Shown: positions 34,769 through 41,293 of the stretch, piece by piece
How the letters are laid out: every line of letters begins with the position of its first letter
How positions within the stretch are numbered: position 1 is the stretch's first letter
Virus record (IMG/VR): IMGVR_UViG_3300027754_005427
Coordinates: 22,927-86,926 of that record
DNA length: 64,000 nucleotides
Reading direction: 5' to 3' (one strand)
Source: a virus
The notes under the pieces: model-generated
Databases searched by the model: none
Seen by the model: the letters and a program-made list of their open reading frames with translations, nothing else
Told to the model about the DNA's origin: nothing
Translations under genes and position numbers: made by a program

Positions 34769-35380
34769 ATGAATATAATAAAAACTTGGCAAGAATACAT
34801 AGAAAAAAACTTACTTGATTTAATTAATGATCCTCTTGAGGGTAACCTTTACTCTAGTCATTTAAAAAGAACAAAAGAACCTGCAATGTTTTATAAACAA
34901 AAAAACATTGTAAATCTTATAGAATTACTTAAACCTAAAAATATATTAGAAATAGGATTCAATGCTGGTTTCTCGACATTGCTAATGAAAATAATTGATC
35001 CAGAAATAAACATGACTTGTATAGACATAAATAGTCACTCTTATGTAATACCATGTTACAAGCAAATATGCAAGGATTACAAAAATATAAAACTTATATT
35101 AAAAAACTCAATAATAGCATTGCCAGAATTAATTGAAATGAAATTAAAATTCGATATAATCCATATAGATGGAGATCACAATGTAAAACAAGCAGAAAAA
35201 GATTTGAATTTTTGCTTAAGCTTATGCACTTCAAAAAGTGTAATTATTATAGATGATACAAACTTACAAAGTATAAATGATTTGTGTGAAAAATACATAC
35301 ATAAAAAAGTTGTAAAAGAATGCACTCTATGTAAAGTAGAATGTGAAAAATACAAACATAAATTTTTAGAAGTATTATGA
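34769..35380 (+). CDS. Class I SAM-dependent methyltransferase
   Basis: 203 residues of the Methyltransf_24 / cephalosporin-hydroxylase-like type. NILEIGFNAGFSTLLMKIID is motif I, MTCIDINSHSYVIP motif II, and FDIIHIDGDHNVKQAEKDL the acidic motif III typical of small-molecule or sugar O-methyltransferases. VIIIDDTNLQS follows. A basic Cys-rich tail (ECTLCKVECEKYK) closes the protein. Its stop overlaps the start of the glycosyltransferase gene at 35377. Confidence 0.8.
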   Translation: MNIIKTWQEYIEKNLLDLINDPLEGNLYSSHLKRTKEPAMFYKQKNIVNLIELLKPKNILEIGFNAGFSTLLMKIIDPEINMTCIDINSHSYVIPCYKQICKDYKNIKLILKNSIIALPELIEMKLKFDIIHIDGDHNVKQAEKDLNFCLSLCTSKSVIIIDDTNLQSINDLCEKYIHKKVVKECTLCKVECEKYKHKFLEVL

Positions 35381-36138
35381 AAATATACATATCTTTAACC
35401 AGTATATTTCAAAATCAAAATATTCTTTTGAAAACATTGAAAAGTATAAAAGAACAAACACTAAAGCCAAACGAATGCATAATTTACTTGTCTGAAAAAC
35501 CTTATCTTTTAGATGCTGGATTTAAAGGTAGAATACTTAACAACGACTTAAGTATTTTCTTAAAAGAAAATGAACTTTTTAAAATCAAATGGTGTAAAAA
35601 TACAGGGCCGTATAGAAAACTTTTGCCTTTATTGAAAAAAAAACTAGAAGAAGATTGTTTAATTATAGCAATAGATGACGATACTGAATATCATCCTTCA
35701 TTAATAGAAAATTATGTTAATGATTATAAAGATAAAAACTGTTGTATATCTTACAGAGGATTTACAATGATGAAAAATAATGAAAATAAAATAGATTATG
35801 ATGTAAGAGGAAAATTTATAAATAATAATCTATTTAATTTTCATGTGGGAAAAGCAGGTGTCTTATATCATCCTAAATTTTTCAGTAAAACAAAAGATAT
35901 AATTTTCAAAAGAAAAATTTACACAGAGTGTTGCGAAACTGGTGATGATATTTGGTTTAACTTTATGCGTATAGCAAATGGAATAAATTGTTATATTGAT
36001 CAAAAACCATATATGACAAATGATTTTACTAATCCAATTACTGCTTTGTGGTTTAATTTTAATAGTGTCAATAAATTAGATACAATTAATATTAATAAAA
36101 CAATTGAAAAATTAATTAAATTAAATGTTTTAAGTTAA
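35377..36138 (+). CDS. GT-A glycosyltransferase-like protein
   Basis: 253 residues. MKIYISLTSIFQNQNILLKTLKSIKEQTLKPNECIIYL is the GT2-like start, and CLIIAIDDDTEYHPSLIENY contains the metal-binding DDD. GKAGVLYHPKFF and ETGDDIWFNFMRIANGINCYI resemble the acceptor-side and late catalytic acidic motifs. This form occurs in viral and bacterial glycan clusters. It is coupled to the preceding methyltransferase by an ATGA overlap. Confidence 0.7.
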   Translation: MKIYISLTSIFQNQNILLKTLKSIKEQTLKPNECIIYLSEKPYLLDAGFKGRILNNDLSIFLKENELFKIKWCKNTGPYRKLLPLLKKKLEEDCLIIAIDDDTEYHPSLIENYVNDYKDKNCCISYRGFTMMKNNENKIDYDVRGKFINNNLFNFHVGKAGVLYHPKFFSKTKDIIFKRKIYTECCETGDDIWFNFMRIANGINCYIDQKPYMTNDFTNPITALWFNFNSVNKLDTININKTIEKLIKLNVLS

Positions 36139-36224
36139 TTAATCTTACAAACATAAAAATTAATATCATCTGACAAATAATAATTTCTTATTAAATATTT
36201 AATAGTAACTAATTTTATCAAATG
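36135..36224 (-). pseudogene. C-terminal remnant of a methyltransferase like 36986-37564
   Basis: Directly after the TAG stop of the glycosyltransferase at 36225, and in the same frame, 29 codons read LIKLVTIKYLIRNYYLSDD, then INFYVCKI, then N and TAA. This aligns with the C-terminus of the intact methyltransferase at 36986 (LMKSVTSEYVIRNDYLPND then LTVYAYKI). No start or SAM-binding part remains. It is a relic of a second methyltransferase copy, now truncated or fused behind a stop codon. Confidence 0.7.
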
Positions 36225-36971
36225 CTAATTTTTAGAGTTGTTTAATTCAAATATTTCTTTCAACTCTGGAAAAAGTTCAAATAATTTTTTAACCAAGATT
36301 GTCCTGTGCTCGTAATGTCCTTTTCTTTGCCAAATAGCATTTCCTGTAAAAATCTCTTTGAATCTTAAATTATATCTTTTGTTGAATTTTTTTGTTTGTA
36401 AAATTGAAACAATGCTTAGGAAAATATCTTCTCCATTCCATATTGGATTACATTCTTGAACATAAGGTTCTATTAAACATGACATTTCAATTGCTTTTTT
36501 TACAATAAACCTAGAAGTCATTGCAAATTGTGTTAAAATTACTGGGACATTTTCAGATAATGCATCCTTTCTAATATATGAATCTTCTGTTATATACCTT
36601 CCTCTAAAACCATGAATTAAGTTTTTTTCGTTTAACCATTTTTCATGACAAAAAATTATCGAGTCGTTGTCAATCAAAAAATCATCATCCTGAAAAACAA
36701 TGCAATTTGTATTTGTATTTGTATTTGTATTTGTATTTGTATTTTCGGAAGCTAAAAACCTACAATAAAGACCAACTTTTTTATTTTCCTCAAAATGCTT
36801 TAAATGTAAAACCTTTTCATCATTTGAATAATTTTCAAAATAAGTTTCTTCTAATGCATGAGATATTATTATCTTTTCAGTTAACTTGTTTTCTAATAAA
36901 CTTGGTATAATATGTTCAATTAAGTTTTTTGGTCTTTTATAATTTAAAATAACAAATGATATTTTTTCCAC
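36225..36971 (-). CDS. GT-A glycosyltransferase-like protein with an Asn-Thr repeat
   Basis: 248 residues. ISFVILNYKRPKNLIEHIIPSL opens the GT2-like fold, and CIVFQDDDFLIDN carries the acidic metal motif. HGFRGRYI and CNPIWNGEDIFLSIVSIL are the acceptor-side blocks. Just before the DDD strand, six NT dipeptides are encoded by a 6-bp microsatellite at 36706-36744. The ORF ends in TAG, followed in frame by a methyltransferase relic. It lies directly downstream of the intact methyltransferase gene. Confidence 0.7.
   Translation of the reverse strand: MEKISFVILNYKRPKNLIEHIIPSLLENKLTEKIIISHALEETYFENYSNDEKVLHLKHFEENKKVGLYCRFLASENTNTNTNTNTNTNCIVFQDDDFLIDNDSIIFCHEKWLNEKNLIHGFRGRYITEDSYIRKDALSENVPVILTQFAMTSRFIVKKAIEMSCLIEPYVQECNPIWNGEDIFLSIVSILQTKKFNKRYNLRFKEIFTGNAIWQRKGHYEHRTILVKKLFELFPELKEIFELNNSKN
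36706..36744 (-). repeat. Hexanucleotide microsatellite (Asn-Thr)
   Basis: About six and a half copies of TTGTAT (plus strand) inside the glycosyltransferase gene. Copy changes would add or remove NT pairs next to the active-site strand without breaking the frame. Confidence 0.85.
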
Positions 36972-36985
36972 TATTAAACCTCTTT

Positions 36986-37564
36986 TTAAATTTTATAAGC
37001 GTAAACAGTAAGATCATTTGGTAAATAATCATTCCTTATTACATATTCACTAGTAACTGATTTCATCAAAAATAAAACATCATCTGTTGTACAATGTTTC
37101 ATATCAACATCTTTGTTCTCGCAAGAATCAGAAAGCAAATTGAAAGCAATTCCTTTTTTGCATAAGTTAAACATTTTCTGAATTGTATTTTGTGTTATTT
37201 CTTCCCAATTATCTTTAAACGCAAAAATTCCAGATGCAAAACACCAATCAAATTCTCCTTCAGTCTCAAATACAGATTGATTCAAGAAATTACCTTGAAA
37301 TAAACCCTTCCATTTATCCTCATACTTTTGCTTAGCGGTAATGATGGCAGAATTTCGCAAATCAATTCCAAGATAATCATCAAAATGATAGCTCAAATCA
37401 CCATGACCACAACCAACATCCAAAACACTATCCGTAATCTCCAATCCAGATATTTCCATCAATACCTTGAATCTTATTTTTTGGGTGTGTTCGTTGCTCC
37501 ATCCTAATGACCTAACACCAACTTCTTTTCCAAACTTTTCTTGATATGTTTTTTCCAAATCCAC
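36986..37564 (-). CDS. Class I SAM-dependent methyltransferase
   Basis: 192 residues from a GTG at 37564, seven bases after AGGA. VLDVGCGHGDLSYHFDDYLGIDLRNSAI gives motifs I and II, and FDWCFASGIFAF gives motif III-IV. KMFNLCKKGIAFNLLSD follows. The type is common in phage and giant-virus glycan clusters, where it methylates sugars or small metabolites. A C-terminal remnant of a paralog is preserved at 36135-36224. Confidence 0.82.
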   Translation of the reverse strand: MDLEKTYQEKFGKEVGVRSLGWSNEHTQKIRFKVLMEISGLEITDSVLDVGCGHGDLSYHFDDYLGIDLRNSAIITAKQKYEDKWKGLFQGNFLNQSVFETEGEFDWCFASGIFAFKDNWEEITQNTIQKMFNLCKKGIAFNLLSDSCENKDVDMKHCTTDDVLFLMKSVTSEYVIRNDYLPNDLTVYAYKI

Positions 37565-37587
37565 TATGTTTTCCTATGAATTATGAA

Positions 37588-37618
37588 GAACTACTAATTT
37601 AAAAAAAATTAGTAGTTC
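37588..37618. terminator. 13-bp hairpin between the RNA genes and the methyltransferase
   Basis: The arm at 37588-37600 pairs perfectly with 37606-37618 around a five-A loop. On the minus strand it follows the structured RNA candidate and could end that transcript; no pronounced U-run follows the stem, so it may instead be a processing signal. Confidence 0.6.
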
Positions 37619-37627
37619 GTTGTAAAT

Positions 37628-37685
37628 TACCCCGATTATATCTGAAAAACAACGGAATTCGACCATTTCACCATATAATCGGGTA
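37628..37685 (-). ncRNA. Candidate structured RNA adjoining tRNA-Arg
   Basis: On the minus strand, 37685-37673 pairs with 37641-37628 over 13 pairs, with a single extra base in the G-run of the 3' arm. It begins two bases after the tRNA-Arg 3' end. The loop contains ATGGTGAAATGG (close to ATGGTATAATGG in the RNA candidate at 13744) and a possible 5-bp arm around TCGAATT that resembles a T-arm. Size and design match the other candidate. It could be a tRNA-derived small RNA or a precursor-processing element. Confidence 0.5.
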
Positions 37686-37686
37686 G

Positions 37687-37759
37687 TACCCCTAGCAGGA
37701 TTCGCACCTGCGACCAATAAATTAGAAATTTATTGCTCTATCTCCTGAGCTATAGGGGC
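37687..37759 (-). tRNA. tRNA-Arg (anticodon UCU)
   Basis: A 73-base cloverleaf. The acceptor GCCCCTA/TAGGGGT has seven pairs (one G-U). The D-arm is GCTC...GAGC, the anticodon stem ATAAA/TTTAT encloses TTTCTAA, giving anticodon TCT, and the T-arm is GCAGG/CCTGC around the usual TGCGAAT loop. The discriminator is A and CCA is not encoded. It reads AGA, the dominant arginine codon in these AT-rich genes, so it probably supplements the host tRNA pool. Confidence 0.95.
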
Positions 37760-37778
37760 AAAAAATTATTATAATCAA

Positions 37779-37805
37779 AAAATAATTATTTTTCCACTAC
37801 AAACA
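37779..37805 (+). repeat. 27-bp direct repeat, copy 1
   Basis: Identical over 27 bases to 38530-38556, with core TTTTTCCACTACAAACA. The two copies bracket the CTS-like gene at 37817-38485. Copy 1 lies between the tRNA gene and that gene's stop codon. Confidence 0.85.
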
Positions 37806-37816
37806 TATAAACTAAA

Positions 37817-38485
37817 TTAAGTGTCTAAATTTAATTTTTTATTTTTTTCTAATTCTTGTGTGTAAGTTATAGGTGAAGGAAGACCACTTTGCTTAGTTGA
37901 AACAAGTTTTAAGTTAAACCTTTGAGCTATTTGTTCAAAATTAGGTATTTTTTTTCCTATTTCTGGCGAATAATAAAGTGTATCCCATATAATTTCTTTT
38001 CCAAAAACAAGTGCTTCATCGTAATGAGAGCGAGTAGGATTGAGTGGAGTAATTGGAAGTGATTCTGTAGAATTGTCGTCTAAAAGATTTGTAGATACAT
38101 CTTTTGCATAGTAATATTCAATTCGCCCAATACCAGAAATAACAAGTTCTGTATTCCACACACCTTTAGCTTTTTCGCCAATAGAAACAGAAATTTGTTT
38201 GATGCTATTTATTATATTGTATATTCTTTCTTCAAAGTCATCTAACGCAATCGTTTTGTAAACTTTAACTTTATTATTATACTTCTTATTGATTATCGCA
38301 GCCCTGCCTCTTGCTTTTTGCTCCATTTCCTTGGCTTGTTTTGGATTTTTGTAGGCATGGTCAGGATTAGAATTCCAAGAAATAATTTTTTCTTTATCTT
38401 TTTTAGAATTAGGAACTTGCGGAGTCCTATTGAAAAGATCTTCTTTTATTTGAAAACTTTCCATCCATTTCACAAATGATTTCAT
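37817..38485 (-). CDS. Hypothetical protein with a capsid-targeting-like N-terminus
   Basis: 222 residues. MKSFVKWMESFQIKEDLFN has the CTS layout with a perfect I-K-E site at residues 13-15. The region AKEMEQKARGRAAIINKKYN is basic and helical. IGRIEYYYAKDVSTNLLDD and EALVFGKEIIWDTLYYSP are mixed. No family is recognised. The start lies four bases after CATAAATA, without a Shine-Dalgarno. Perfect 27-bp direct repeats flank the gene, so it may have moved as a cassette. Confidence 0.6.
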   Translation of the reverse strand: MKSFVKWMESFQIKEDLFNRTPQVPNSKKDKEKIISWNSNPDHAYKNPKQAKEMEQKARGRAAIINKKYNNKVKVYKTIALDDFEERIYNIINSIKQISVSIGEKAKGVWNTELVISGIGRIEYYYAKDVSTNLLDDNSTESLPITPLNPTRSHYDEALVFGKEIIWDTLYYSPEIGKKIPNFEQIAQRFNLKLVSTKQSGLPSPITYTQELEKNKKLNLDT

Positions 38486-38529
38486 GCATTATTTATGAAG
38501 CCATTTATGAATTCATAATATTTTATTTC

Positions 38530-38581
38530 AAAATAATTATTTTTCCACTACAAACAGGCAATATCCTGTCCCGTATAAATA
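38530..38581 (+). promoter_or_regulatory. 27-bp direct repeat copy 2 and TATAAATA promoter
   Basis: Copy 2 of the direct repeat occupies 38530-38556. TATAAATA follows at 38574-38581 and would drive the two plus-strand genes from 38685. Here the box lies 103 bases before the ATG, giving a normal leader with a GGAG ribosome site, in contrast to the start-abutting boxes elsewhere. Confidence 0.5.
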
Positions 38582-38684
38582 GAAGAAAATTTATTTTAAG
38601 AAAATATTCATTTTTAATTGAATATTTCCCAACTTGAAACGAACAAGATAGTAGGAAGATAACTTTAACCCACGGAGAATCAAA

Positions 38685-39119
38685 ATGATTCGAGAAGATG
38701 AAGAAAACATTCTTAATTGTAATTGCAGCAGGTATTACATCGTACCAATGGACAAAATGGCTGATTTAATGGGAATACCATTAACTTTAGATGAGTTTGG
38801 AATGGATGAAAGAGATTATGATGTTACACACAAAGTATTTGAGGCTGGTGGTGATTTTGTTAACCTTGAAACTGGCGAAATGGAAGCAGAACCAGTCAAA
38901 ATAGTCAAGAAATACAAACTTGATGCAGATGGCAATAATGAAGTAATAATCGAAATTAGAGCAATTAAATCGACTGCCCATAGGTTTCTAATGAAAGGAG
39001 AACTAACAAGGAACGAGTATGTCTTGAAAAGAACAAAAGAACTAGGATTAAATGGTATTGACCTGATCAATAACATTGAAAAGCTTTACGAAGAATACAA
39101 ACAACTAACAGCCAGCTAA
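38685..39119 (+). CDS. Hypothetical protein
   Basis: 144 residues, acidic. ILNCNCSRYYIVPMDKMADLMGI near the start, a beta region (PVKIVKKYKLDADGNNEVIIEIRAIK) and a helical end (LTRNEYVLKRTKELGLNGIDLINNIEKLYEEY). No family is recognised. The GGAG site precedes the ATG, and the gene forms an operon with 39131-39559, 11 bases downstream. Confidence 0.55.
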   Translation: MIREDEENILNCNCSRYYIVPMDKMADLMGIPLTLDEFGMDERDYDVTHKVFEAGGDFVNLETGEMEAEPVKIVKKYKLDADGNNEVIIEIRAIKSTAHRFLMKGELTRNEYVLKRTKELGLNGIDLINNIEKLYEEYKQLTAS

Positions 39120-39130
39120 GGAGAATTACA

Positions 39131-39559
39131 ATGGAAAGAGAATGCGAAGATTGCGGAATTACATTTACAGACAATAGGTACTTTAAAGGAGAACTTCCTA
39201 AAAACGCTTTTTGCCCACTTTGTTGTTTAGAGAGATTTTTTGCAGATGTAGACCATGGAAATAAAATTCTCAAAGAAGAAACTTGGAATTTTAGATCAAA
39301 TTGGAAAGCAAAAGTTTGGAATAGCTCATCCCTATACGAAGAAGGCTCTGATTTTATTCATATAGATATAAAACAAGAAAAACTTGAATTACAATTAGCC
39401 ATTAAAAAAAGAGAAGGTTCTACTGATGAATTCCTTGTTTGGATTGGAGACAAGCAGTTTATATGTAAAGCAGAACCAATAGATGAAGAAGCAAGGCATG
39501 AACAAGGTAAAATATTAAGTGAACATAGTCCTTTAGAGATATTGGACAAAGAAATATGA
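39131..39559 (+). CDS. Hypothetical protein with an N-terminal zinc ribbon
   Basis: 142 residues. ECEDCGITFTDNRYFKGELPKNAFCPLCC presents CxxC twice, 20 residues apart, a probable zinc ribbon. The rest is charged (WNFRSNWKAKVWNSSS, EKLELQLAIKKREGS) without a known motif. AAGGAG precedes the ATG by seven bases. A long hairpin at 39613 ends the operon. Confidence 0.6.
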   Translation: MERECEDCGITFTDNRYFKGELPKNAFCPLCCLERFFADVDHGNKILKEETWNFRSNWKAKVWNSSSLYEEGSDFIHIDIKQEKLELQLAIKKREGSTDEFLVWIGDKQFICKAEPIDEEARHEQGKILSEHSPLEILDKEI

Positions 39560-39612
39560 TCTCTTAGTTCACTTTGCTGGACTAAAGAAGCTCCTTAGTT
39601 CACGCAAACCGC

Positions 39613-39649
39613 TTTCCCTTAACTAAGGACATTCTTTAGTTAAGGGAAA
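39613..39649. terminator. Strong 14-bp hairpin between convergent genes
   Basis: TTTCCCTTAACTAA (39613-39626) pairs perfectly with TTAGTTAAGGGAAA (39636-39649) around nine bases. It lies between converging genes and would serve both strands. Two nearby TTAGTTCAC copies (39563 and 39596) suggest older rearrangement. Confidence 0.7.
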
Positions 39650-39654
39650 TTAAC

Positions 39655-40005
39655 TTAACCATTCCAATATTTGACTGGAATTAGTCTTTTGGGAAAATGT
39701 TTCAAAGCTATGGCAATACGATGATGTCCATCAGTTAAAGTTTGATTTTCATCCTTATCAACATGAATTTCAATTGGAGTCTTAATTCCATCTTTTAAAA
39801 TCTTATCAAGTAAACCTGTTTTTTTGGCATTATCATATTTAAAATCCAACAGCTTTTTGTCATCACCATTAGCAAAATCAAATCTTCCACGAAGATCATC
39901 GTGATCTTCAAAACTAACCGAACCAATTATTTCTTTGGCAGACAAAGATTTTGGCAAATGTTCAAATTGCGTATTTTTGTTTTCTAAAAATTCTTTAAAT
40001 CTCAT
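39655..40005 (-). CDS. ParB/sulfiredoxin-like domain protein with a capsid-targeting-like N-terminus
   Basis: 116 residues from the ATG at 40005; an ATG five codons upstream is possible but would overlap the box GATAAATA. DGIKTPIEIHVDKDENQTLTDGHHRIAIAL is the ParB/Srx nucleotide-binding core (D-G-x-H-R). MRFKEFLENKNTQFEH at the start matches the CTS layout but without a perfect L/I-x-E site. ParB-like domains bind CTP or ATP and include DNA nucleases. Here it may be an injected DNA-interacting protein. Confidence 0.65.
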   Translation of the reverse strand: MRFKEFLENKNTQFEHLPKSLSAKEIIGSVSFEDHDDLRGRFDFANGDDKKLLDFKYDNAKKTGLLDKILKDGIKTPIEIHVDKDENQTLTDGHHRIAIALKHFPKRLIPVKYWNG

Positions 40006-40120
40006 GTAATTATTTATCATAAAAATATCAAGAAAATCTTAAAATAATCTAATATATATTAAATAATTTTTAGTTAAAAGAATTTTAATATTATTTTTAA
40101 TATAAACAATAAATAATATT

Positions 40121-40573
40121 ATGAAATTTAAAGATTATGTTGAAAAAAGAGATCTGCTTGAAGCTAACTGGTGGGAAGACGATAAAGAAACTCTTGGAAA
40201 AATCAAAGAAATAATAGCAGGTGTAGTAATGAAGTCTGGTAAAACTCCAGATGAATACAAAAAGATAACAGAATCATTGTATGAACTTTTATATTCTTTT
40301 TATAGATCAATAAAAATTATAAAAGAAAAAGAATCTAAGGATAGTAGCTTTTCTACTTTGAAAAAAAATGGTTTACTTGATATGACTAAAGATATTGAAA
40401 ATAATAAAAATATAAAAAAAGCTATTATGAATAAATTAAACAATGATGGTATTGTGTCTAAAATTGAAAAAGAAATAGTAACAGCAGTAGAAAAAGAAAT
40501 AGAAAATGAAAATATGTCAGACGCAAAAAGATATGCAGATGGCAAAGATCAATCTAATAACGCTTTTAGATAA
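40121..40573 (+). CDS. Hypothetical helical protein with a capsid-targeting-like N-terminus
   Basis: 150 residues. MKFKDYVEKRDLLEANWW is the clearest CTS in the window: short amphipathic start and an exact L-L-E/A cleavage-type site at residues 12-15. The remaining protein is almost all charged helix (LGKIKEIIAGVVMKSGKTPDE, KIEKEIVTAVEKEIENEN), like T4 internal proteins. AATAAATA lies five bases before the ATG, without a Shine-Dalgarno. It is convergent with the GT25-like genes. Confidence 0.62.
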   Translation: MKFKDYVEKRDLLEANWWEDDKETLGKIKEIIAGVVMKSGKTPDEYKKITESLYELLYSFYRSIKIIKEKESKDSSFSTLKKNGLLDMTKDIENNKNIKKAIMNKLNNDGIVSKIEKEIVTAVEKEIENENMSDAKRYADGKDQSNNAFR

Positions 40574-40577
40574 TTAC

Positions 40578-41291
40578 TTATAAAATCTTATTATTAATCC
40601 TCATAAGTCTAGGATCTTTTTTCTTGTCATCTTTTTCTGGTGATGTGCTAACTCCATCTGCCTGATCATAAGCAAATATTCCAAATTGTAATATTGTATA
40701 AATATCACTTCTAAGCATTACATCAATTGATGTTGTAATACCATTTTTAACAATGCTAGACAAAAGTCTTTTTGCCATCACTGGGTCAATAGAATAAGAA
40801 TGTGTTCTTAAACAAAATCTATAATTGCAATTCAACTGACCATGAATTGGGATACTGCCCCAATAATTATTTTGAAGCTGCTCAATACTTCCTAAATATA
40901 TAATCGCATTAAATGCTGGATGATGTGTAAAGTTTTGTAAAACAATTGCATCATGCTCCAAAGCAATAATTGGTCTATCTATTTCAACACAATGTGCCCA
41001 AAGTGCAACATGACTTAAAACATTACAAATTTCAGTAAAAGCTAAAGCTTCATTTACAACTTTAACCCATTTTAACCAATTTTGATTTTTCAAATGTTCT
41101 GGAACTATTATTTCTCCAGTAGTTCCATTGAATGCTTCTGATACTTTATATGGCATTCCAACTTTATCACAGCTTTCTGCACATCTTCTAGACATCGACT
41201 CCGAAAGCTCATGATCTTTTATCGTAATGATATATGCAGATTCTATTTCTGTATTATAATTGAAATTTAATGTCTCTTTTAGTTTTTCCAT
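40578..41291 (-). CDS. GT25-like glycosyltransferase (tandem copy 2)
   Basis: 237 residues. SAYIITIKDHELSESMSRRCAESC is the GT25-like start, ICNVLSHVALWAHCVEID matches G-C-x-L-S-H, and RPIIALEHDAIVLQ holds the acidic block as E-H-D instead of E-D-D. The gene is clearly homologous to 41294-41971, two bases upstream, over the whole length. The tail after the glycosyltransferase domain differs (charged KDDKKKDPRLMRI). The acceptor is unknown. Confidence 0.7.
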   Translation of the reverse strand: MEKLKETLNFNYNTEIESAYIITIKDHELSESMSRRCAESCDKVGMPYKVSEAFNGTTGEIIVPEHLKNQNWLKWVKVVNEALAFTEICNVLSHVALWAHCVEIDRPIIALEHDAIVLQNFTHHPAFNAIIYLGSIEQLQNNYWGSIPIHGQLNCNYRFCLRTHSYSIDPVMAKRLLSSIVKNGITTSIDVMLRSDIYTILQFGIFAYDQADGVSTSPEKDDKKKDPRLMRINNKIL

Positions 41292-41293
41292 TG

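Noticed and set aside
36225-36227. TAG stop recoding (phage genetic code 15) to fuse the glycosyltransferase with the methyltransferase relic
   Set aside because: TAG ends other genes normally (for example at 13710, 34751 and 46623), and the relic lacks a SAM-binding part.
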